Source: Loktanella sp. M215 (GTDB lineage: Bacteria > Pseudomonadota > Alphaproteobacteria > Rhodobacterales > Rhodobacteraceae). Taken from it: a stretch of DNA of 64,000 nt. Every line of letters starts with the position of its first letter. Position 1 is the first letter of the stretch. Below are positions 44,333 to 54,490 of this stretch, piece by piece. The stretch covers positions 278,501 through 342,500 of the forward strand of contig NZ_WMEA01000001.1 of assembly GCF_021735925.1 (NCBI RefSeq), read 5' to 3'. The translations under genes and the position numbers were made by a program. Under the pieces are notes generated by a model. The model was not told the origin of the DNA. It saw only the letters and a program-made list of their open reading frames with translations, and ran no database searches.

Positions 44333-45472
44333 ATGTTCAATCCGTTCAAGACAGTGCAGGCCCGCAGCCGCAAGCAGATGCGAAAGGCCACCACGTTGGC
44401 TCTCGGACAGGTGGCCGGCGCGATGCGGCCCAAGCCCACCAAGGCAAAGGCCCGGCCGAAATCCCCGTTGAAGGGTGCCGGTCAGGCGCTGAACCGGGTC
44501 AACGTTCAACCGAAAGTGTCGGTAAAACCTGCGGCGAAGGCCAAGCCGCCAACGGCGACTACGCGGTCACGCATGCCGATACCGCGCGGGGCAACCTTCA
44601 GGTCACTGACCCACGAGGCTCCGTTCGGCAGCCTGGACTACAAACTGTATCTGCCCGCCACAGCCACACGTGCAGAGCGCGCGCTGCCACTCCTCGTCAT
44701 GCTCCACGGCTGCGGACAAACACCGGATGATTTCGCGACCGGCACAGGCATGAACGCATTGGCCGAGGAGCTCGGTCTCATCGTCGTCTACCCAGCCCAG
44801 AACCGCCACGCGCAGCAGAACCGCTGTTGGAACTGGTATCGCCGGGGGGATCAAAGCCGGGTCACCGGCGAACCCGCCCTTCTTGCAGACCTGACGCGCA
44901 TGGTCCTGAGCACCACACCTGCCGATCCCGCGCGGGTCTATGTGGCCGGTCTGTCGGCCGGGGCCTCGATGGCGCTGATCCTGGCCGCAGCATATCCCGA
45001 CATCTTTGCCGCCGTCGGTGCCCATTCGGGGCTCTCCGTCGGGTCAGCCCACGATGCGTCGACCGCAATGATCGCCATGAAGCATGGCGCACCGGGTAGC
45101 CGCTCTCCCGCGCCGATGCCCACGATCAATTTCCACGGCGAAAACGACAAGGTCGTTCATGTCCGGAACGGACGCTATGTCGCCGCGCGCGCGGCCGACG
45201 CTTACCCCGACCTGATCAGCACCGCACGCAAGGGTCGCATCCCCGACGGGCACCCGTTCGTGCGCCAATCGCACCGCAAGGGCACAGGAAAATCGTTTAC
45301 CGAATTCTGGGTCATTACGGGTGCCGGTCATACATGGTCAGGCGGAAGCCCAGCGGGACGGTTCACCGATCCTGCCGGCCCCGACGCGTCCCGTGAAATG
45401 CTACGCTTCATGCTGCAACACCGGACGACATTGAAGCTACGCAAGGCTGCGGCACGGGTTAGCGCAACCTGA
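44333..45472 (+). CDS. PHB-depolymerase-type esterase with basic N-terminal tail
   Basis: The protein has 379 residues. The first 85 or so are rich in Lys, Arg, Ala and Pro with no signal peptide. An alpha/beta-hydrolase of the esterase PHB-depolymerase family follows: LVMLHGCGQTPDDFA (oxyanion), GLSAGASMA (nucleophile Ser), NFHGENDKVVH (Asp region) and GAGHTWSGG (His). NRCWNWYRRGDQSRVTGE is typical of the family. It may act on intracellular polyester or other esters. It stands alone between the TetR gene and a degraded cluster. Confidence 0.88.
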   Translation: MFNPFKTVQARSRKQMRKATTLALGQVAGAMRPKPTKAKARPKSPLKGAGQALNRVNVQPKVSVKPAAKAKPPTATTRSRMPIPRGATFRSLTHEAPFGSLDYKLYLPATATRAERALPLLVMLHGCGQTPDDFATGTGMNALAEELGLIVVYPAQNRHAQQNRCWNWYRRGDQSRVTGEPALLADLTRMVLSTTPADPARVYVAGLSAGASMALILAAAYPDIFAAVGAHSGLSVGSAHDASTAMIAMKHGAPGSRSPAPMPTINFHGENDKVVHVRNGRYVAARAADAYPDLISTARKGRIPDGHPFVRQSHRKGTGKSFTEFWVITGAGHTWSGGSPAGRFTDPAGPDASREMLRFMLQHRTTLKLRKAAARVSAT

Positions 45473-45751
45473 TATCTGGGAACCGAAGATCGCGATGTCT
45501 TCTTGGTAAGTCGCAAAGCAGACCTTGGTGACCGGCGTGGCGAAGGTCCGGTTCGCGCCGACCTTTCCGATTTTACGTTAAGCAGCGAGTGGCGGCTTTT
45601 TCAGTAGTCCATGGTTAGCTTTTGCCAAAGCATGACTGCGAAAGAGGTTGCTTTATTTATCTGCGATCTCTGACGATGTGTAGGATGCGACGGGATGATT
45701 GCAGAGCTGCTTTCTAAGCGCTCCGACCCGACGCCATGAGGATGTTTTACC

Positions 45752-46350
45752 GTGTCATGGGGAGACGTCACCTTGGACCTGGCGGACCGACCGATCATCG
45801 TTTTGCGCGACACGGCCAGTACCTTTCGTGCGATGTCAAATGTCTGTCGGCGCCGCATGTCGGTCCTGCTCGAAGGCCGTGGCAACACGTGTCGCATTGT
45901 CTGCCCCTGTCACACCTGGACCTACAATCTGGACGGATCACTGCGCGGGGGGCCTGCGATGGATCAGAACGATGGATTTTGCAAATCGGTCGACAGTCTG
46001 CCGGATATCCGTTGTGACGACTGGCTGGGCTGGGTCTTTGCGACGCTGGACCCGGACGCGCTGCCCGTCGCGCAGCAACGGGCAAAGGTCGAAGCCTTTG
46101 TCGGTGACGACGACATGGCAAACCCCACCGAAACCATTTTTGAAACTCACATCCGGGACACCCATTGGAAGGTTCTGGCCGAGAACTTCATGGAAAGCTG
46201 TCACTTGTCCGTCTGCCATGCAGGGACAAGGGGTGCACGGACAAGCTCTATCGGGGGCATCTGTCACATCTTGAAAGGCCAGACTATGATTTTGCGCAGT
46301 ATATCAACGCAGGCATAAAGGCTGCGGGCAACAAGCAGGACCAGACATGA
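45752..46350 (+). pseudogene. Rieske-type ring-hydroxylating oxygenase, decayed
   Basis: The frame shows a Rieske domain but the first ligand pair reads NVCRRRMSVL instead of C-x-H, and the second CPCHTWTY instead of CPYHxW. The N-terminal part is missing, and the catalytic domain stops after WKVLAENFMESCHLSVCH. A frame shift then leads into a C-terminal piece, LYRGHLSHLERPDYDFAQYI, so most of the catalytic domain is deleted. It overlaps the RidA start. Confidence 0.8.
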
Positions 46351-46763
46351 CTCATATTCGCATCCGCCCATTCAACACCAAGGACACCTATCCCGAACAG
46401 TCGCTCGACAATGACCTGTGTCAGGCGGTCGTGACGCAGGGTGGCAAGACGGTGTATCTGCGTGGGCAATGCCCGCAAAGCCTGGATGACTTCACGAACA
46501 TCGACAGCCATGATCCCGCGGAACAGACCCACAAGGTCATGCAGAACATCAAGCAACTGATCGAGGAAGCTGGTGGCGAAATGGCCGATCTGGTCAAAGT
46601 GGTCGTCTATATCACCGACGTGCGTCACCGAGAGGCCGTTTACCGGACCATGGGTGAATACATCAAAGGCGTGCACCCGGTCTCGACCGGGCTGGTTGTG
46701 CAGGCGCTGGCGCGGCCGGAATGGCTGGTCGAGATCGACGGCACTGCGGTGATCCCGGCATGA
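46347..46763 (+). CDS. RidA (YjgF/YER057c/UK114) family protein
   Basis: The 138-residue protein fits the RidA fold, with VYLRGQCPQSLD, MQNIKQLIEEAGGEMADLVKVVVYITDV and a C-terminal ARPEWLVEIDGTAVIP. It probably deaminates reactive enamine or imine intermediates. It overlaps the following DUF1028 gene by four bases and follows the remnant oxygenase, as in amine or amino-acid catabolic operons. Confidence 0.9.
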   Translation: MTHIRIRPFNTKDTYPEQSLDNDLCQAVVTQGGKTVYLRGQCPQSLDDFTNIDSHDPAEQTHKVMQNIKQLIEEAGGEMADLVKVVVYITDVRHREAVYRTMGEYIKGVHPVSTGLVVQALARPEWLVEIDGTAVIPA

Positions 46764-47434
46764 CGTTCTCGCTGGTCGCGCGCTGCGCGCAAACTGGCAT
46801 GTTCGGGACGGCGGTCGCCTCGTCCTCGCCCGCCGTGGCCGCCCGGTGTTCCTATACCCGCGAGGGCGTTGGTGCCGTGTCGAGCCAGAACATCACCGAT
46901 CCGACACTGGGGCCACTGGCGCTGGATTTGATGCAAGACGGCCTGTCCGCAGAGGACGCAATTGCGCACATTCAGGAACACGGGCAGTTCCTGGACTACC
47001 GGCAGGTTCTGGCCATTGATCGCGGCGGTCGCACGGCGATCCACTCGGGGCCGCGCTCGCTTGGCATCTGGACGCAGGCGCGCGGACAGGACGTGATTGC
47101 GGCGGGCAACCTGCTGGACAATGAAGCCGTGCCACAGGCCATGGTAGCCGCGTTCGAGTCCGCGACCGGCCATCTGGGTGATCGCCTGATGGCGGCGATG
47201 GCTGCCGGCCTGGCGGCTGGCGGAGAGGCAGGTCCGATCCATTCGGCGGGTCTGCAGCTCTGCGATGCCGTGCCCTGGCCGGTAGCCGATCTGCGGTGCG
47301 ACTGGACCGACGATTGCCCGATTGCGGCGGTCGCTGCGGCATGGGCCGTCTATCACCCGCAGCTTGACGCCTATGTGCAACGGGCCCTCGACCCGCGTGC
47401 GGCCCCGTCCTACGGTGTTGCGGGGGACGAATAA
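46760..47434 (+). CDS. DUF1028 (Ntn-hydrolase-like) protein
   Basis: The 224-residue protein starts TFSLVARCAQTGMFGTAVASSSPAV and has ARCSYTREGVGAVSSQNITDP, the family signatures. GNLLDNEAVPQAM and the C-terminal WPVADLRCDW match as well. Members are predicted hydrolases of the Ntn fold and often sit beside RidA and amidase genes. The start overlaps ridA by ATGA. Confidence 0.88.
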   Translation: MTFSLVARCAQTGMFGTAVASSSPAVAARCSYTREGVGAVSSQNITDPTLGPLALDLMQDGLSAEDAIAHIQEHGQFLDYRQVLAIDRGGRTAIHSGPRSLGIWTQARGQDVIAAGNLLDNEAVPQAMVAAFESATGHLGDRLMAAMAAGLAAGGEAGPIHSAGLQLCDAVPWPVADLRCDWTDDCPIAAVAAAWAVYHPQLDAYVQRALDPRAAPSYGVAGDE

Positions 47435-47474
47435 CGCAGCTTGAACTTGCGGGCACCGAACGCCACTCTTGCGC

Positions 47475-48420
47475 ATGCCTTTGCGTTTTTCATTCAGACA
47501 GCTGGAGTATCTGGTGGCCGTCGGCGAGGCGAGCACGATTGCCATGGCCGCACAGCGCGTCAACGTGTCGTCACCGTCGATATCGTCGGCGATCAGCCAG
47601 CTTGAAACCGATCTGGGCCTGCAATTGTTCGTGCGCCATCATGCCCAAGGACTGTCCCTGACGCCGGGCGGTCGGCGGGTTTTCAACGCGGCGAAACAGA
47701 TCCTGTTCAGCGCCAACGGCCTGACGGATCTTGCGAATGACATCGTGGAAACGGCGCGTGGACCGATCACGGTGGGCGCGCTTTCGACGGTCGCCCCGAT
47801 CGTCAGCGCCCGTTTGCGCCGGTCGTTCGAGTCCGCATATCCGGACGCATCGGTGATACTGAAAGAAGGCAGCCAAACCGATCTGCTGCGCATGTTGGGG
47901 CAGGCTGAAATCGACGTCGCGATCACCTATGACCTTTAAATCCTGAAGGACATCCAGTTCGAGGCATTGGCGGCCCTGCCGCCCTGCGTCATGCTGGCCA
48001 AGGATCACCCGAAGGCCGCGCAACCCTCATTGACCCTGGCCGAGCTGGCAGGCGAGGCCATGACCCTGCTCGACCTGCCGCTCAGCCGCGAATATTTCCT
48101 GTCGCTGTTCCATGATTGCGGTCTGCGGCCGAATATCACCGCGCGGACATCCGACATGTCGATGGTCCGCAGCCTTGTAGCCAATGGCTTTGGGTTTGGT
48201 CTGGTCAATATGCGCACGCGCTCTGATCTGGCACCGAATGGCGAAAAGCTGGTGACGCTACCGCTGACGGGGCCAGTCCGGCCCGTGGCGCTGGGATTGG
48301 CGACCAAGCGGTCAGATCATCGGTTCGGCATTGTGGCGGCCTTCTTTCGGCACGCCAAAGACCACCTGCACGACACCGGACTGCTGGGCTTGGACGATCC
48401 GCATGAAAGCCCCGTGGCAA
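47475..48420 (+). pseudogene. LysR-family regulator interrupted by one stop codon
   Basis: The helix-turn-helix FSFRQLEYLVAVGEASTIAMAAQRVNVSSPSISSAISQLE (in short blocks) and the substrate domain are in one frame. A TAA at 47937-47939 splits it after AEIDVAITYDL; the frame resumes directly with ILKDIQFEAL. The reading frame has no proper end and runs into the opposite strand gene after about HAKDHLHDTG. A CAA-to-TAA change is the simplest cause. Confidence 0.82.
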
Positions 48421-48969
48421 GCCGTTCCAGAAGCGCGTCCAGCATCCGGTCGCATCTGGCAAGTTGGTCGCGGCTGACAAATTCATCCGGCCGATGCCCC
48501 TGCGCCATGGACCCCGGCCCGCAAACGACTGTCGGGATCCCCAGTTGCGTTGAAAACAAACCGCCCTCCGTGCCAAAGGCGACCTTGATCGTCGCATGCC
48601 ATCGGTCAGGGATGTGACGAAACGGACCACGTCGGAATCCTCACCCGTCGCAAGTGGAAGGTAGCTGCCGGTGGTCTCGATCACGATGTCGGCCTCTGGA
48701 AAGGTCTGACGCAGCGGGTCCAGCACATCCTGTGCTACCTGTCTCAGCCGGTCCAGAATGACCTGCGGATCATCGGCCGGCAGATTGCGGATTTCAAACA
48801 GCAACTATGCCGTCTTGGGCACGATATTCAGCGCAACACCGCCACAGATGCGCCCGACATGCAGCATCGAATAGGCGATAACGTCGTCATCATCCTGCAG
48901 TGACGTGCCGCTGATGTCGGAGACCGTCGGAAACTCGATCAGCGCCTTCAGAATATCAACCGTTTGCAT
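48402..48969 (-). pseudogene. acetylornithine deacetylase-like (M20) gene, internally deleted
   Basis: The N-terminal VDILKALIEFPTVSDIS is followed almost at once by GGVALNIVPKTA, a TAG, then FEIRNLPADDPQVI and IETTGSYLPLATGEDSDVV. A frame shift near 48600 leads to the C-terminal GIPTVVCGPGSMAQGHRPDEFV. About half of the protein, including the zinc ligands, is missing. It starts 7 bp after the monooxygenase stop. Confidence 0.82.
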
Positions 48970-48976
48970 GCGCTGT

Positions 48977-50218
48977 CTATCCCGTCGCCTGTGAATGCCG
49001 CGCCGCAATATGCTGTGCCACATGCCGGGCATCGACCCAGACGCCCCAAATGAACGCCGATCCCCGCATCGACAGCCAGGGCAAGCCGATGAAATAGACA
49101 CCGGGTGCGGTTGCCACGCCGCAGTCATGCTGCGGCTTGCCGTCCGGCCCAAAGGTATCGACCTGAAGCCAACTGAAATCCTGCGCAAATCCGGTCGCCC
49201 AGATGACCGTCGTGATGCCCGCCTCCGCCAGATCAAGCGACAGGATCGGATCGGTCAGGCAACCTGGATCGGACGGGATGACATGGGCCGCGGACTCTGC
49301 CGGAAGATCGAGCCCTTCACGCAAGGCATAGTCATCCGCCTCTTGTAGCAGCGACAGATAGTTCGCGTCGCCTGCTGCAATGTTTGCAACCAGATCGGCG
49401 TTGAACCGCAGGACACCGTTGTCATAGCCCTGTGTCCGACCGACGAGCGTGATGCCCGCGGCAGCAAGTCTGCGAAAATCGACCGTCTCGCCACCGTTGG
49501 CCCCGCTGACGGCAATGGTCACATGCGCTTTTCCGACGGGCGGCGTTTTGGACTCCCACTTCCCAAGGACGCCAAGCCACCAGCAAAAGTCCCGTCCGCG
49601 ATAGCTGCGGGGCGGCCGGTCATGCGGCCCAACGGACAGGTAGACCCTGCGACCGGCACGCTGCAGCTCGCTGGCGATCTGCGTGCCGGACGATCCGGCA
49701 CCGACGACCAAGACGGCACCCGGCGCCAGCTGGTCCGGGTTGCGGTAGGCTGATGAATGCATCTGCGTCAAACCGGCAAGTTCGGGCAACACGGGCGGAA
49801 TGACCGGTTTTTGAAACGGTCCCGTTGCGGCAACGATATTCTGCGCTTCGATCGTGCCTTTGGATGTCTCGACCCGGAAGCCTGTGCCGCCTTCAACGCG
49901 CCGGACCTTGCGGACCTCTGTCCCGCAGTGAACCGGGGCGTCGATCTGCCTGGCAAAATCCTCGAAATAGGACGCAACGCTGTGCTTGGTCGCAAACGCG
50001 TCCGGTGCCGTATCCGCGAAGGCCATGCTCGGGAAACGGTCGTGCCAGGCCGGACCGTTGGCCACAAGGGAATCCCAACGCTCCGACCGCCAGCGCTCGG
50101 CGACGCGCGCGCGCTCCAGCACCACATGCGGGATTCCGCAATTGCCAAGATGCTCACTCATCGCCAGCCCGGCCTGACCGCCTCCGACGACAACTGTATC
50201 CGTCTTTTCGGGTAACAT
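48977..50218 (-). CDS. flavin-containing monooxygenase-like oxidoreductase
   Basis: The protein has 413 residues. The FAD motif VVVGGGQAGLAMSEHL is at the N-terminus, the NADP motif VLVVGAGSSGTQIASEL is mid-protein, and the C-terminal ATGFAQDFSWL block fits the family. SERWDSLVANGPAWHDRFP is typical of this group. The start at 50218 has AAAGGAT upstream. It is the first gene of a short operon with the broken M20 gene. Substrate unknown, possibly an N- or S-containing compound. Confidence 0.88.
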   Translation of the reverse strand: MLPEKTDTVVVGGGQAGLAMSEHLGNCGIPHVVLERARVAERWRSERWDSLVANGPAWHDRFPSMAFADTAPDAFATKHSVASYFEDFARQIDAPVHCGTEVRKVRRVEGGTGFRVETSKGTIEAQNIVAATGPFQKPVIPPVLPELAGLTQMHSSAYRNPDQLAPGAVLVVGAGSSGTQIASELQRAGRRVYLSVGPHDRPPRSYRGRDFCWWLGVLGKWESKTPPVGKAHVTIAVSGANGGETVDFRRLAAAGITLVGRTQGYDNGVLRFNADLVANIAAGDANYLSLLQEADDYALREGLDLPAESAAHVIPSDPGCLTDPILSLDLAEAGITTVIWATGFAQDFSWLQVDTFGPDGKPQHDCGVATAPGVYFIGLPWLSMRGSAFIWGVWVDARHVAQHIAARHSQATG

Positions 50219-50959
50219 GCTGATCCTTTGCGCGTTTGTAAGCCGTCTGGCACATGCCCCACCAGCATACTCAGGGTAAGGACTTGCTGAAAATACGATT
50301 GAACTAAGCACTGATTGCACGCAGGCTTATGTCGCCGTTCGACGTCTAAATTGCGGCATGGCCTTCGATCCGGGGGCCCGCGAACCAACTTACACCTAAA
50401 TCAGACTTTTGATAAATAAGTTGGCTGCGCACTTTGTCCGGCAACCGGACCTCGTCACGGGCTGCGCAGAAGGTCCGATTCGAGCACTCCCTTAAGACTG
50501 CTGTCCCGCAGCATCTGAAGTTAAAGGCGAGAACTGCATCCTTGCGCAATGCGGACATGCCTCTCTGCGATTTCAATTGACGTGCCATTGCACTTGGCCT
50601 GCGCGACTTGGTCGCAAAACTTGACGAAGGTGAATTGATCCCCGCCAAGTCTTTCAGGAAAGGTTCGAAGTTAGATCAGTTTTGTGCGCGTCAGCGAGGG
50701 GATGACCGTGCCAGTTCGTGAGCAATGGCAGGCCGCGGTGTGTCAGGGGTGATGCCAGCAGGTCACGCGCGCAGGCCAAAGCCACCTGCATGGCCGGTGT
50801 CTATGCGCGTGAAGGTACGATCGCCATGGCAGACATGGGCCAACCCCACGACCGATGCGTCGGTCGATGCAATCATCCTGATCGCGGCGCAGATTACCCG
50901 TGGCATGGCGTGGCACGCCATCCGGTCTCTGCCTGTCCAAGCCCCACACCTGGCGCGTT
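50219..50959. other. long intergenic region, no supported gene
   Basis: Small frames exist on both strands, but none has a family motif with a ribosome site. The right half, 50700-50955, is GC-rich and looks like decayed coding DNA next to trkH. No repeats or clear promoters are seen. Confidence 0.5.
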
Positions 50960-52462
50960 TCACGTCTGGCCCATCTTCCGTGTCGCATCGGCCGTGATCT
51001 CACGCCAAAAGAGGGGCGTCAGCATGACGAGGACGGTCAGCAATTCCAGCCGTCCCAGAAACATGCCCAGCACGAGCGTCAGCTTCACGGGACTGGTCAG
51101 TGACGCAAAATTGCCAGCCGGGCCAATGATCGCACCGACGCCAGGTCCGACATTGGCAAGAGCAGTCAATGCACCGCTGGTTGCGGTTGTCACGTCAAGC
51201 CCCAGGAAGGTCAGCGCGAACGACAATAAGGCAAAGGTGGCGAGATAGACCGCGAAGAACGTGATCAGTCCGGCGATCACATCCGCATCGACCCGTTGCC
51301 CTTCGTAATGCACCGTCACGATACGGTGGGGCGAATGCAGGGCCTGAACCTGTGCCTTGATGGACCGGCTCAACAAAAGCCACCGCATGGCCTTGGCACC
51401 GCCTGCCGTGGACCCCGTGCAGCCACCGACGGCCGTCAGCACAAAGAACATGGCCACCGCAAAGGGCCCCCACAGAGTGTAGTCCGTCGTCGCGTAGCCG
51501 GTCGTCGTGACGACGGACACCACGTTGAATGACACCTGCCGCAGCGCGGTCAGCGGCGGCATGCCTGTTCTGGCCATGACCCAGACCGTCAGTAGCAGGA
51601 TGACGATGGTCAGGGTCTGGACCATGGCGCCGACCTGCTCGCTGCGGAAAGAGCCGCCCTGGGCCACCCTGATATACCATGCAAACGGCAGCGCCCCCAT
51701 CAGCATGAAGACGGTGCCGGCCCATTGCAGAAACGGGTTGCGGAAGAAACCGAACGAGGCATCGTGCCCCGAATAGCCGCCGGTCGAGATCGTCGTCATG
51801 GCATGGGTGATCGCGTCGAAACCGCTCATGCCGCCGGCGAGGTAGACGAAGGCACAGAGCATGATCAGACCGGCGTAGATCTGAAGGGTCGCGGATGCGA
51901 AGAGGGCCGCGCTCTTCAGTTCCTTTTCACCCTTGTCCGAACTCTCGGTCCGAAAGAGCTGCATGCCGCCCACCTTCAGAAGCGGCAGGATGGCAATGCC
52001 CGTCACGATGAATCCCACACCCCCCACCGCTTGCAGCGCCGCGCGCCACATGATGATGCCATGCGGCATGGCATCAAGACCGGCCAGGACCGTCGCACCT
52101 GTCGTGGTGATGCCCGACATCGCCTCGAAGAGGGCGTCCGTAGGGGTCATCGACCAGACCATCAGGGGCACGGCACCGGCCACGGCGGCCATGAACCATA
52201 CCGTCGACGTCAGCAGAAAGGTATGGGCCCGCCGCAGGCCAGCGTCCGACGAAGACGACGACAGAGCAAGCAAGATGCCTGGCACCCCCACGAGCGCCAT
52301 CGAAAAAAGGAAGACCGTCGCCGTCGTCGGAAAGAGAAGCGCATTAAGCCCCATCAGCACCGCGAAGAAGATCAGGACCAGCCCGTTGATGAAGACCACG
52401 AAGCTCATGGGCAGAAAACTACTTTTGACAGTGGACATGTGCGAGAGTGCGCAGCTCTCCAT
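50960..52462 (-). CDS. trkH: TrkH-type potassium uptake channel subunit
   Basis: The 500-residue protein has four pore repeats; the filter regions are SGITTTGATVL, TTISTGGYSGHD, VTTTGYATTDY and LANVGPGVGAI. TAVGGCTGSTAGGAKAMRW is the typical cytoplasmic-side motif. Starts at 52462 or 52438 are both possible. The partner TrkA is not encoded in the window. Confidence 0.93.
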   Translation of the reverse strand: MESCALSHMSTVKSSFLPMSFVVFINGLVLIFFAVLMGLNALLFPTTATVFLFSMALVGVPGILLALSSSSSDAGLRRAHTFLLTSTVWFMAAVAGAVPLMVWSMTPTDALFEAMSGITTTGATVLAGLDAMPHGIIMWRAALQAVGGVGFIVTGIAILPLLKVGGMQLFRTESSDKGEKELKSAALFASATLQIYAGLIMLCAFVYLAGGMSGFDAITHAMTTISTGGYSGHDASFGFFRNPFLQWAGTVFMLMGALPFAWYIRVAQGGSFRSEQVGAMVQTLTIVILLLTVWVMARTGMPPLTALRQVSFNVVSVVTTTGYATTDYTLWGPFAVAMFFVLTAVGGCTGSTAGGAKAMRWLLLSRSIKAQVQALHSPHRIVTVHYEGQRVDADVIAGLITFFAVYLATFALLSFALTFLGLDVTTATSGALTALANVGPGVGAIIGPAGNFASLTSPVKLTLVLGMFLGRLELLTVLVMLTPLFWREITADATRKMGQT

Positions 52463-52704
52463 AACACGTAACGGACGGGTTGGTCACGGTCGGGTCCGAA
52501 CATCGAGAAGCCCGCCGTTATTTGGCTAAAAACTTAATAAAATCAATAATTTGAACGATATATATATTGGCGTCATCATCATTGAGGCCATGATTTTCCA
52601 TCATTGGCACTGATGATTTTCAGCTCTCTAGAAGTGCGTGTTGAGCTGCTGCCGGTTTTGTGGACACGAAGATAAGATCGTGACCATTGAACTGGAGAGT
52701 GGAT

Positions 52705-52995
52705 ATGACGAGACGGAAGTTTAGCCGCGAGTTCAAGATCGAGGCGGTAAGGCTGGTGACCGAGCGAGGCGTTGCGGTCGCTCAGGCGTGCCGGGACCTG
52801 GATCTTGCGGAGAGCGTGCTGCGTCGCTGGATGCGGGAATTGATGGGAGCGCCTGTTGCGGCGTTTCCCGGCAATGGCTTGCAACGCGCAGAATTGGCCG
52901 AGATTGCGACCCTGAAGAAAGAGGTCGCCAAGCTCAAGGCGGAGCGTGACATCCTAAAAAAGGCGGCAGCTTACTTCGCGCGGGAAGCGACATGA
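52705..52995 (+). CDS. IS3-family transposase OrfA
   Basis: The 96-residue protein reads RRKFSREFKIEAVRLVTERGV at the start, then a leucine-zipper end ATLKKEVAKLKAERDILKKAA. This is the OrfA of an IS2/IS911-like group. A likely left end TGAGCTGCTGCCGGTTTTGT lies near 52640. The overlapping OrfB is cut. Confidence 0.85.
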   Translation: MTRRKFSREFKIEAVRLVTERGVAVAQACRDLDLAESVLRRWMRELMGAPVAAFPGNGLQRAELAEIATLKKEVAKLKAERDILKKAAAYFAREAT

Positions 52996-53216
52996 CGTTC
53001 GCTTACGTGGCAAAGCATCGGCACATTTGGCCGGTCAGCTGGATGTGCGCGGTGCTGGGCGTCTCCCGATCCGGCTTTCATGCCTGGCTCAGAAGGCCGA
53101 TAAGCGAACGCGCGGCTCAGGATGCAAAGCTCGTCCAGTCGATCGACAAGAGCTTCAAGGCCAGCGATCGCACCTATGGCGCCCGCCGGGTCTGGCGTGA
53201 CGTTCTGGAAGAAGGT
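52992..53216 (+). pseudogene. IS3-family OrfB, N-terminal part only
   Basis: The frame starts at an ATGA overlap with OrfA and reads FAYVAKHRHIWPVSWMC, then YGARRVWRDVL, and stops where another IS3 element begins at 53217. The continuation is absent on the far side, so DNA was lost with the insertion. Confidence 0.8.
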
Positions 53217-54490
53217 TGAGGTGCTCCCCTTCCCTTGGACAGGATCTGGCGCTTTCTAAGCTCTGATCTGCTCCTGCTGATCGGGTTGCGTTGCTTCGAC
53301 TTTCAGCGAGTAGACTACGGCCGGTGGTTGGCCGCCAAGGGCTTTGTGCGGGCGGCGGTGATTGTAGAACCCCATCCATGTCCGGACACCCGCGCGGGCC
53401 TGAGACCCGGTCTCCCAGACATGCAGATAGACGCACTCGTATTTCAGCGTGCGCCACAGGCGCTCGATGAAGATGTTGTCCAAGTAGCGGCCCTTGCCAT
53501 CCATCGATATACGGACGCCCGACCGCCGCAGGCGGTCTGTCCAAGCAAACGATGTGAACTGCGATCCCTGATCGCTGTTCATGATGTCAGGTGGCCCGAA
53601 CCGATAGATTGCCTCGTTCAGCGCGTCGACGCAGAAGTCGGCGTCCAGCGTGTTCGAGATCCGCCATGCCAGAACCCTTCGGGTGTGCCAGTCCATGATC
53701 GCCACCAGATAGAGAAACCCTCTGCGCATCGGCAGGTAGGTGATGTCCACGCACCAAACCTGATTGGGCCGCTCTACGCGCAGCCCGCGCAAGAGGTAGG
53801 GATAGGTCTTGTGCCCCTTCGCCGGCTTGCTGGTGTTGGGTTTCTGGTAGATTGGAATCAAACCAATCAGGCGCATAAGCCGACGGATGCGCTTTTCGTT
53901 CACCGCGTGTCCCTCGTTGCGCAGGTGCCACGTCATCTGGCGCACGCCGAAGAAGGGCGTCTCCGTGAATTGCACGTCGATCAGCCGCATCAGCGCGAGG
54001 TTCTGCTCCGTCTCACCCTGCGGCGTATAGTAAAACGACGACCGAGAAACCTGTAGCAGCGCGCACTGCTGGCCAATCGACAGGTCCGGATGGTCGCGCT
54101 CGACCATGCTGCGCCTCACTTCCCGCCCCAAGGTTTGAGCTTTCTTTCCAAAAAAGAGTTGGCCACCGCCAGCTCCCCCGATCTTGGCATGCAGATCCCT
54201 GACCCGGTCTTCATCGATGACCGGCGTCTTGCGGCCGCCGCGTTCAAAGACACCGGACGCGCCATCCAGCAGCGCACGTTTCCATTGGTTGATCATCGTC
54301 GGATGCACGCCGAACCGGCTCGCCAGCTCCGACACCGTCGCCTCACCTTTCAGCGCCTCAAGCGCCACCTTCGCCTTGAACTCAGGGGCGTGCTGCTTTC
54401 GTTTCGACATCTTCGATCTCCTTCGTGGTGAAGATCAACAGACAGCAAATCGGAGCTTACGTCAGTGTCCAGTTTTCGGGGGGCACCTCA
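53217..54490 (-). mobile_element. IS3-family element with fused OrfAB
   Basis: The ends are inverted repeats: TGAGGTGCTCCCCTTCCCTT at 53217 and TGAGGTGCCCCCCGAAAACT, read inwards from 54490. The length of 1274 bp and one long minus-strand frame are normal for IS3. The flanks lack a target duplication and belong to two different IS3 remnants, so a deletion accompanied or followed insertion. Confidence 0.88.
53256..54410 (-). CDS. IS3-family transposase, single fused frame
   Basis: The 384-residue frame combines OrfA (QHAPEFKAKVALEALKGEAT; helix-turn-helix LASRFGVHPTMINQWKR) and OrfB (RPNQVWCVDITYLPM with the first Asp, NSDQGSQFTS with the second Asp, and the Glu in IFIERLWRTLKYE). Near 54174-54178 there is a run of five Gs. 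With four Gs, OrfA would continue as GELAVANSFLERKL and end in its usual stop, so one extra G fuses the two frames. The catalytic triad is complete. Confidence 0.85.
   Translation of the reverse strand: MSKRKQHAPEFKAKVALEALKGEATVSELASRFGVHPTMINQWKRALLDGASGVFERGGRKTPVIDEDRVRDLHAKIGGAGGGQLFFGKKAQTLGREVRRSMVERDHPDLSIGQQCALLQVSRSSFYYTPQGETEQNLALMRLIDVQFTETPFFGVRQMTWHLRNEGHAVNEKRIRRLMRLIGLIPIYQKPNTSKPAKGHKTYPYLLRGLRVERPNQVWCVDITYLPMRRGFLYLVAIMDWHTRRVLAWRISNTLDADFCVDALNEAIYRFGPPDIMNSDQGSQFTSFAWTDRLRRSGVRISMDGKGRYLDNIFIERLWRTLKYECVYLHVWETGSQARAGVRTWMGFYNHRRPHKALGGQPPAVVYSLKVEATQPDQQEQIRA

Noticed and set aside
50700..50955. Possible gene to the left of trkH
   Set aside because: Frames are short, lack motifs, and codon content is inconsistent with neighbours.
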